A DNA stretch of 64,000 nucleotides from Acidobacteriaceae bacterium (lineage in GTDB: Bacteria > Acidobacteriota > Terriglobia > Terriglobales > Acidobacteriaceae): assembly GCA_003131585.1 (NCBI GenBank), contig PKVW01000051.1, positions 10,506-74,505 on the forward strand, written 5' to 3'. Under the pieces are notes generated by a model. The model saw only the letters and a list, made by a program, of their open reading frames with translations, was not told the DNA's origin and searched no databases. Shown piece by piece: positions 55,251-61,201 of the stretch. Position 1 is the first letter of the stretch. Each line of letters starts with the position of its first letter. The position numbers and the translations under genes were made by a program.

Positions 55251-55407
55251 AGGCGGCGAGCCACCGGGGCACAGAGAACGCAGGGGATCCATTGCGGCGA
55301 TGAGCCGTGCGGAGCGGCAGGTCCTTCCACTCCGCTTCCCCTTCGGGGAACGGGAAGCCCCGGTCGGGATAACAGTTCGTAACGGGGTCGGAAACTGTGA
55401 AAATGCT

Positions 55408-56286
55408 CTAGGAGCCGGATCTTTTGCGGATCGCCTGCTCGGTTTCTACCGCTTGCTGGCGCAGGTGATCGGGAATGTCGGGCAGGTCGCGCTCATAGGG
55501 GCGAATGGCGGAGAGGTCGTCGGGCTGTCCGACGAGGTAAAGGGCGCGTAAAGCTTCCCACACCTGGCCGGTTTCGGGATCCACCACCGCTACTTCCGCT
55601 CCTGCGGCGACATTTGCTCCGGTCCCGGCCACCGAGCGAATCCGTCCTGGAATCGGGGAACGAATTTCCGCAACCTGCTCGTGACCGTATCCCAGCTTTG
55701 CGATCAATCCGCGCAGGTGGATGGCGGTGCCGGGGCGGTCCGCATCGACGATGCGGCCGGATTCCGGAGAGGTAATTTGCGCCGGCTGCAGCAGTGCCAG
55801 AATCTGCGGACGGCCCGTTGCATCGCCGAAGCGCACCAGCGACAGCGCGGCATTGCCCCGAACCATCTGCGACGGGTCGGCCAACATCTTCAGCAGGGTT
55901 TCGTGAAAACCCGTGCCGGATGTGTCCTGCCCCATGACCCAGGCGTCGGTATTGCGCACTTCTTCCACCGGATCGGCCGCCAGTTGCACCAGTTGCGGAT
56001 ACCATTGCTTCACTGCTGCATCCTGGCGCGTGATGCGCTCGCCCACCTGGACCAGCGCCTGCTGAATGTGGCGCGGCTTCTTCGCATCGTGCAGGTATTC
56101 CGTCAACTGCCGGTCGGAAAGCTTCCGTCCAAACCATGTATTCCACCAGAACAGGAAAGGCATCAGGCAGATCAGCCACGCGATCAGGAAGAAGAGGAGC
56201 TTTTGGGCGCGGGACATGCCACGCCTTCGCGCTTGGGCATCGGCGGGGGGCTGCGGTGGATTTGGATTGGCAGACAATCTATTCAC
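55408..56286 (-). CDS. Membrane-anchored HEAT-repeat protein with biotinyl/lipoyl-like domain
   Basis: 292 residues from GTG at 56284-56286, which overlaps the stop of the upstream 89-codon gene (TAGTG) and has GGAG before it; longer starts run back into that gene. One membrane segment (LLFFLIAWLICLMPFLFWW, near 30-48). Then a HEAT-like helical region (PQLVQLAADPVEEVRNTDAW, MLADPSQMVRGNAALSLVRF) and, at about 195-240, a beta-hairpin domain (VAEIRSPIPGRIRSVAGTG, GANVAAGAEVAVVDPE) resembling biotinyl/lipoyl-like or HlyD hairpins, without the Lys site. It is the last gene of the respiratory-assembly run; function unknown, perhaps an assembly or scaffold factor. Confidence 0.75.
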   Translation of the reverse strand: MNRLSANPNPPQPPADAQARRRGMSRAQKLLFFLIAWLICLMPFLFWWNTWFGRKLSDRQLTEYLHDAKKPRHIQQALVQVGERITRQDAAVKQWYPQLVQLAADPVEEVRNTDAWVMGQDTSGTGFHETLLKMLADPSQMVRGNAALSLVRFGDATGRPQILALLQPAQITSPESGRIVDADRPGTAIHLRGLIAKLGYGHEQVAEIRSPIPGRIRSVAGTGANVAAGAEVAVVDPETGQVWEALRALYLVGQPDDLSAIRPYERDLPDIPDHLRQQAVETEQAIRKRSGS

Positions 56287-56555
56287 TACTCCACGACATC
56301 GGCGTCGAGCACGCGCTCCTGCTCCAAATAATACGAGACGGCATACTGGGCCAGAAGCGGCGTCTGGAGCCGGATTTCGGCTCCGATCCATTCGCCCTTG
56401 GCGTGGAGCGCTTCGACTGCGTGATGGCAGCGCCCGCCGCTGCCGAATTGGGGTCCGAAGTCGGCGCTTTGGATCTCGTCAAACTGCTTGATCTGGCGCC
56501 AGGCTTCGTCGCCGACAGTGCCGGCAACGTCAATTTTTAATCTCACGACCAGCAT
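56286..56555 (-). CDS. Small hypothetical protein upstream of HEAT-repeat gene
   Basis: 89 residues from ATG at 56555 (MLVVRLKIDVAGTVGDEAWR), mostly strand and helix with no membrane segment, and no family I recognise. Its stop overlaps the GTG of the HEAT-repeat gene, so the two are translationally coupled. A large palindrome lies just upstream (56568-56645). Confidence 0.7.
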   Translation of the reverse strand: MLVVRLKIDVAGTVGDEAWRQIKQFDEIQSADFGPQFGSGGRCHHAVEALHAKGEWIGAEIRLQTPLLAQYAVSYYLEQERVLDADVVE

Positions 56556-56567
56556 AAATCAGAATCT

Positions 56568-56645
56568 ACCACGGAGACACAGAGACGCGGAGAAAACTAA
56601 AAATACTTAGGAATGTCTTTCTCCGTGGCTCTGTGCCTCCGTGGT
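56568..56645. repeat. Large imperfect palindrome (ACCACGGAG/CTCCGTGGT)
   Basis: Arms of about 28 bases (56568-56595 and 56618-56645) pair with few mismatches around a 22-base loop. Related single-arm strings (CCACGGAGGGCACAAG at 53026, ACAGAGAACGCAGG at 55271, ACCACAGAGG at 7965) occur elsewhere in the window. Confidence 0.85.
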
Positions 56646-56664
56646 GGACGTTTTCAATTTCTAA

Positions 56665-57099
56665 TCAGCTGTGCGGGAACCATCGATAGAGCATGAAGTA
56701 TACAATCACGCCGGTGACGCTGACGTACATCCACAGCGGCCAGGTCCAGCGCGCAATGGCCCGATGACGATCATAGCGGGCCCGCAAGCCGCGACTCAAC
56801 GTGACGATCACCATGGGGACAATCACGATGGCGAGCGTGACATGGGGAATCAGAACCGCGAAGTAAACCGCACGCCACACACCCTGACCCAGAAAAACAA
56901 TGTTGCCCACATGTGCATGAAAGTAAAGGTAGCAGAGCAGAAACAACGTCGACGCGATGACGGCGGCGATCATGCAGGCGCGATGCGCGGCTACGCGCCC
57001 TCGCGCGATCATGTAGCGGCCGGCAAGCAGAAGCGCCGCGCTGGTTCCATTCAAACTTGCGTTCAGGGCAGGGAAGTAAGCGTATTGCTCGGGGATCAC
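56665..57099 (-). CDS. DUF420 membrane protein (cytochrome oxidase assembly, CtaM-like)
   Basis: 144 residues, GTG start at 57097-57099 overlapping the TGA of the ABC permease gene (GTGA). Four hydrophobic segments: LNASLNGTSAALLLAGRY, AACMIAAVIASTLFLLCYLY (with HRACM before it), AVLIPHVTLAIVIVPMVI, and WMYVSVTGVIVYFMLYRW. DUF420 members are linked to haem-copper oxidase assembly; CtaM is needed for haem A oxidase function in Staphylococcus. His residues in YFHAHVG and LIPHVTL may bind haem or copper. Its place with ctaA and a copper-like lipoprotein supports that role. Confidence 0.88.
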   Translation of the reverse strand: MIPEQYAYFPALNASLNGTSAALLLAGRYMIARGRVAAHRACMIAAVIASTLFLLCYLYFHAHVGNIVFLGQGVWRAVYFAVLIPHVTLAIVIVPMVIVTLSRGLRARYDRHRAIARWTWPLWMYVSVTGVIVYFMLYRWFPHS

Positions 57100-57923
57100 G
57101 CGGCTGGCCTCGTGGTGCGGCGGTTTGCCATCAGGAATGCGAGGCCGAACATCGCCAGCGAAAACAGAAGCAACGTCGCCATCGAATGAGCCAGGTCGAA
57201 CGAGGTTTCCATCCCAGGATAAAGCAGGTCGCGCAAGGCCTCGACGCCGTAGGTGAGCGGGTTCATGTACATCAGGGCGCGAATCCAAACCGAGGCGCCG
57301 GACAGCCGGAACAGCGCGCCGGACAGAAGCCATAGAGGGATTAGAAACAGATTGATGATGCCGTGGAATGCGGAAGTGGAATCCATGGGCCAGGCGATGG
57401 CAAAGCCCAGAGCCGTGAGCGCGAACGAAACCAGGAAGACCACAACAGCCACCAGCAACACTTGCAGCGGATGGAGTTGCACTCCGGCGAAGGGCGCGAA
57501 GATCAGGAAGATCATCCCTTGCATTGCGGCGAGCATGGTTCCGCCGAGAACTTTGCCCAGCACGATGGCCGAGCGCGGAACCGGGGCGACCATCACAGAG
57601 AGCAGGAAGCCCTCTTTACGATCTTCGATGAGCGACATCATGGCGAAGATCGAAGTGAAGAGGACAATCAGGATCAGAGTGCCGGGATAGAAGTAGTCCA
57701 GGAAGTTCTGCTGGCCCTGCCCGCCGCCGGAGCGGAAGGAATTGCCAAAACCCGAGCCAAGTACCACCCAGAATACGAGCGGGGAGGCCAGCACGCCGAT
57801 CACCCGCGATTTCTGCCGGTAGAAGCGCACAATCTCCCGCCACCACAGGGTGAATGCGGGCAGCCACAGGCCGGCGGAAGCGGGCGCAATGGGTCGAGAT
57901 AAGGCGGCGGTTTGAGTGGCCAC
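57096..57923 (-). CDS. ABC-2 type transporter permease
   Basis: 275 residues from GTG at 57921-57923 (start after the preceding gene's TAA; longer frames overlap it). Six hydrophobic segments in the typical ABC-2 layout: VIGVLASPLVFWVVLGSGF, GTLILIVLFTSIFAMMSLI, VLLVAVVVFLVSFALTALG, LFLIPLWLLSGALFRLSG and a C-terminal MATLLLFSLAMFGLAFLMA. The EDRKEGFLLSVMVAPVPRS motif between helices is usual. It pairs with the ATP-binding gene at 58187 and probably exports an unknown substrate, perhaps haem- or copper-related from context. Confidence 0.9.
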   Translation of the reverse strand: MATQTAALSRPIAPASAGLWLPAFTLWWREIVRFYRQKSRVIGVLASPLVFWVVLGSGFGNSFRSGGGQGQQNFLDYFYPGTLILIVLFTSIFAMMSLIEDRKEGFLLSVMVAPVPRSAIVLGKVLGGTMLAAMQGMIFLIFAPFAGVQLHPLQVLLVAVVVFLVSFALTALGFAIAWPMDSTSAFHGIINLFLIPLWLLSGALFRLSGASVWIRALMYMNPLTYGVEALRDLLYPGMETSFDLAHSMATLLLFSLAMFGLAFLMANRRTTRPAA

Positions 57924-57927
57924 GAAG

Positions 57928-58185
57928 TTAACCCGCTTTCGCTGCTGGAGACTTGGTTGCCGGAGCCGCGCCAGTTTTCTTGCCGGACGTTTTCTTGCCG
58001 AGCATGCCCAGGTCACGCATTTCCCAGTACGCGTTCAGCAAAAAGACTCCGGAAAGTGTGAGCAGGATCAGGCTCATGAACAGGCCGTCCACGGTGGTAA
58101 TCATCCCGTTGATCAGCGTCCACACCACCCCCAGCAAGGGGAGAATGCCAAGCACAAGAGAAAGAACAAGCATCATGGGAAGCAC
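57928..58185 (-). CDS. Small two-helix membrane protein
   Basis: 85 residues, start ATG at 58185 (MLPMMLVLSLVLGILPLLG). Two hydrophobic segments (VLSLVLGILPLLGVVWTLI and SLILLTLSGVFLLNAYW) and a Lys/Ala-rich tail (KKTSGKKTGAAPATKSPAAK). No family recognised. It lies between the ABC ATP-binding and permease genes with one or four bases on either side, so it is almost certainly part of that operon and possibly of the complex. Confidence 0.8.
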   Translation of the reverse strand: MLPMMLVLSLVLGILPLLGVVWTLINGMITTVDGLFMSLILLTLSGVFLLNAYWEMRDLGMLGKKTSGKKTGAAPATKSPAAKAG

Positions 58186-58186
58186 A

Positions 58187-59248
58187 TTACCTCCTGCTGT
58201 GATCTGCCGAAATGGACTGCGCGTCTTCGCTGTTGCTGTTTGTGTCGCTCCAAAATTTGTGTCCGGTGCGGCGAATGAAGACGTCTTCGAGCGCTGGCTT
58301 GCTCACCGAGATCGCCTCGATCTCTCCGGGAAAGGCCTCGACGACTTCGGTCACAAAGCGGTGCGCGCCTTCGCGTTCCATGCGCACCTGGTTTTCGAGA
58401 ACCGTGGTTTGCACGTGGAAACGCGCCCGGATGCGCTCGGCCAGCAATCCCGCATCGTGCGCCGCATCGAGCAACACCACGTCGCCGCCGATTTCGCTCT
58501 TCAACTCTGCGGGCGTGCCCAGAGCCACCAGATTGCCTTCATTCATGATCGCGAGGCGGTCGCAGCGCTCGGCTTCTTCCATGAGATGCGTGGTGACCAG
58601 CACGGAAACATGCTCTTCGTCGCGCAACGTTTGCAGGTATTGCCAAAGATCGCGCCGCGCCCCGGGATCGAGGCCGGTGGTCGGTTCGTCCAGTAACAGC
58701 ACTCCGGGATGATGCAACAATCCCTTGGCCAACTCGATGCGCCGCTGCATCCCGCCGGAAAAGGTTTCGACGAGTTCCCTGGCTCGATCGGCCAGGCCGA
58801 CGCGCGAGAGAATTTCGTGAATTCGCTTTTTCAGCGCTGCCCCGCGCAGACCATAAAGATGTCCCTGATGCCAGAGATTCTCGTAGGCGGTAAGTTTCAA
58901 GTCGACACTCTGGGCCTGAAAGACCACGCCGATTTGCCGCCGCAAGCGCGCCGGCTCTTGCGCCGCGTCGCAGCCCATGATGGTCGCGCGTCCGGCGGTC
59001 GGAATCATCAAGGTGGAAAGAATCCGAAAGAGCGTGGTCTTGCCGCTGCCGTTGGGACCAAGCAGGCCGAACAATTCCGCCGGGCGCACGTCGAAGGAAA
59101 CGCCGTTCAGGGCGGTGCGGTTCTCATAGCGATGGACCAGGTTCTCTACGGAAATGACGGGCATGGCGGAAGCAGGGGCTACTTCCGGGGCGATGTCGGC
59201 GAATGCGGAAACCTTCGATACCAAGGGGCGTCCTGAGGATGAATCCAC
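58187..59248 (-). CDS. ABC transporter ATP-binding protein (ABC-2 exporter type)
   Basis: 353 residues, GTG start at 59248; an internal ATG at 59164 (MPVISVENLVHRYENR) fits the family start better and would give 325 residues. Walker A GPNGSGKTT, Q-loop VVFQAQSVDLKL, signature FSGGMQRRIELAK, Walker B LLLDEPTTGLDPG, H-loop THLMEEAERC. The C-terminal part after the nucleotide-binding domain (FVTEVVEAFPGEIEAISVSK) is the DrrA-like regulatory tail. It is followed by the two-helix protein and the permease. Confidence 0.95.
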   Translation of the reverse strand: MDSSSGRPLVSKVSAFADIAPEVAPASAMPVISVENLVHRYENRTALNGVSFDVRPAELFGLLGPNGSGKTTLFRILSTLMIPTAGRATIMGCDAAQEPARLRRQIGVVFQAQSVDLKLTAYENLWHQGHLYGLRGAALKKRIHEILSRVGLADRARELVETFSGGMQRRIELAKGLLHHPGVLLLDEPTTGLDPGARRDLWQYLQTLRDEEHVSVLVTTHLMEEAERCDRLAIMNEGNLVALGTPAELKSEIGGDVVLLDAAHDAGLLAERIRARFHVQTTVLENQVRMEREGAHRFVTEVVEAFPGEIEAISVSKPALEDVFIRRTGHKFWSDTNSNSEDAQSISADHSRR

Positions 59249-59292
59249 TACCAGTTTACGACGTTATCATGTCGAACATCATCTGGCGACGC

Positions 59293-60261
59293 TCATGCCG
59301 CCGAAACATCCCGCTCGGCCTGGGGTATGCGCTCTTCCAGAGCGATTGGGACATGCCGCCACACTTGAATCGCCAGAACCACCGTAGTCGCCAGCAGAAG
59401 CGCTCCCACGGCCACATGCGCCACGGTCGATGCGACCATGGGCAGTTCCGGTTGCGCCATGTTTCGGCCCCAAGCCACGCGGGTCAAGAACGCCGTGAAT
59501 CCCAGGCAAAGCTGTGTGATCAGAAGCGAAAGCATCACGATCGCCGGCCGGCGCACCGCTCCAATGTGCGAATACACGGAAAGCGCCCGCACTGCCGTCC
59601 ATGCCAGGACGAAGGATACAATCACAGCGTTCGCCACGTGCGGCCACCAACTCATGCCGTGATGCCGGAACATTCCGCCCAGAATGAGTTGCACGTAAAG
59701 CGCGAAGATGGAGAGCAAAGTCAACAAGAACAGGCTGGGACGCCGCGAGTCGACTTCCACCCGCGGCCGCTCCTCGACCCACTTGCGACCGGTGAAGAGC
59801 GCGATGGCAACGGCAATGCAGAAAAACGTTTGCGCCACGGTGGCATGCGCCGTCGAAACCGCTGGCGGCTGGAACAACAAAACTGTTAGGCCGCCGAGAA
59901 TAGCCTGTGCGATGACGGTGCAGAACGCGCCCACCGCCAGCCAGCGCAACCAGCGCCGCCGCTCCACCAGCAGCGTCCAGATCGCGATTGCCAGGGTCAG
60001 CGACACGAGCGTGCCCGCCACCATGCGATGGCTCCACTCATAGCGCACGCCACCCACGAAATGCGGTACTTTCACGAGGTAGCCAAACGAAGTTGGCCAG
60101 TCGGGAACCGACAGCCCTGCGTCATTGCTGGTGACCAACGCCCCGGCGGTGATCACGACGAACGTCGCGCACGCGGTAAACACGGCGAAGGCGTGGTGGG
60201 CGCGGTTGTAAGTTGCCGGGATGGCTTTCAGAGTGTTTTCCCCTTGGTTGAGGAGGAGCAC
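59293..60261 (-). CDS. ctaA: Haem A synthase (COX15/CtaA)
   Basis: 322 residues, GTG start at 60261. Membrane enzyme that oxidises haem O to haem A for cytochrome c oxidase. Eight hydrophobic segments in two homologous halves. Haem-ligand His positions are seen in YEWSHRMVAGTLV, STAHATVAQTFFC, FRHHGMSWWPHVANA and VASTVAHVAVGALLL; VTSNDAGLSVPDWPTSFG is the signature N-terminal loop, of the CtaA/Cox15 type. No ctaB (haem O synthase) is in the window. Its neighbours (DUF420, ABC exporter) are often found with ctaA. Confidence 0.94.
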   Translation of the reverse strand: MLLLNQGENTLKAIPATYNRAHHAFAVFTACATFVVITAGALVTSNDAGLSVPDWPTSFGYLVKVPHFVGGVRYEWSHRMVAGTLVSLTLAIAIWTLLVERRRWLRWLAVGAFCTVIAQAILGGLTVLLFQPPAVSTAHATVAQTFFCIAVAIALFTGRKWVEERPRVEVDSRRPSLFLLTLLSIFALYVQLILGGMFRHHGMSWWPHVANAVIVSFVLAWTAVRALSVYSHIGAVRRPAIVMLSLLITQLCLGFTAFLTRVAWGRNMAQPELPMVASTVAHVAVGALLLATTVVLAIQVWRHVPIALEERIPQAERDVSAA

Positions 60262-60282
60262 AGCCGTTTCTGCTTAGAACAC

Positions 60283-60312
60283 TGCGGGCTGAGCCTGGTG
60301 ACCCAGCCCGCA
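60283..60312 (-). terminator. Hairpin between cupredoxin-like gene and ctaA
   Basis: TGCGGGCTG pairs with CAGCCCGCA (60283-60291 and 60304-60312). No strong T-run on the minus strand, so attenuation or partial termination is possible. Confidence 0.5.
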
Positions 60313-60354
60313 ATCAGACGATTTTATCGGACAGCCTCTCCGCGAACAGTGACT

Positions 60355-61143
60355 TTAGTCTCCCGCCTTGAAGGTCTGGTCGACCGTCTTCGAGTCCTTG
60401 GGAGCGACGGTTATCTTCTGGTCTTGCTCGCCCAGCTTCTCGTGCACGAACGCGATGGTGTAGTCGCCCGGGGGCAGACCTTTGATTTCATATTTCCCAC
60501 TCTTATCGGTGACCGCATAGAACGGGCTCTTCACCACGTTGACGTACATCTTCATCCACGGGTGCTGATTGCACTTCACGGGAAGCATAATTTCTTCGCG
60601 GGCGAAGTTTTTCTCGAGGGGAGCGGACTGCGGTGGTTGCGACTCGTTCCACTCGCGGTTGTCCTTCGGCGTGGGGTGAATGTTGTGCGTGGTCTGATCG
60701 TCATTTTTGATCTGGACGGTTTGGCCCGCCATCACGCCCAGAACGTGGGGATGATATTTGCAGCCGCTCTGGTCGAGGACGACCGGGTCTTTGGGGACGT
60801 CGAAGGTGCGGCTGCCGAGCCCGTCTTTGATATAGACGAATACGTTGGCCAGATTGCCGTTATCGACGACAACGGCCTCGGCTTCGTTCATGCCTTTGCA
60901 GGCCGGATCCTGGCTCATGTCGATCTTCGCCGGTTTGGGCGCAATGCCCCCCATTTTCGCTTGGCCGCTTACCGTGGCGACCGTCGCCGGATCAATAGGA
61001 GCTGACATGGGAGCAGGCGCGGCCTGTTTCTCGGCTGTGGTATTGCTCGATTGCTCTGTATTCTTGTTGCAAGCCACCGTCAGCAGCAGAGCGCACAACC
61101 CCAGCATGCCGATGGAAACCATCCAGCTGTTTTTCTTATTCAT
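60355..61143 (-). CDS. Cupredoxin-like lipoprotein with carboxypeptidase-regulatory domain
   Basis: 262 residues, ATG at 61141-61143 with AGAAGGACATC upstream. Signal peptide with a probable lipobox (LLLTVACNK). The central domain has the type-1-copper ligand pattern: DDQTTHNIHPTPKD for one His, then CNQHPWMKMYVNVV supplying Cys, His and Met (C-x2-H-x2-M). A C-terminal carboxypeptidase-regulatory-like sandwich (SGKYEIKGLPPGDYTIAF) ends the protein. Copper binding is inferred from the motif. It sits between the octahaem cytochrome and ctaA, so an electron-transfer or copper-delivery role in the respiratory chain is likely. Confidence 0.85.
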   Translation of the reverse strand: MNKKNSWMVSIGMLGLCALLLTVACNKNTEQSSNTTAEKQAAPAPMSAPIDPATVATVSGQAKMGGIAPKPAKIDMSQDPACKGMNEAEAVVVDNGNLANVFVYIKDGLGSRTFDVPKDPVVLDQSGCKYHPHVLGVMAGQTVQIKNDDQTTHNIHPTPKDNREWNESQPPQSAPLEKNFAREEIMLPVKCNQHPWMKMYVNVVKSPFYAVTDKSGKYEIKGLPPGDYTIAFVHEKLGEQDQKITVAPKDSKTVDQTFKAGD

Positions 61144-61201
61144 GATGTCCTTCTTTCTGTAGTAGAAGCGTCTAAATTTCGTCGCCACCAAACCAGCTAT
61201 T

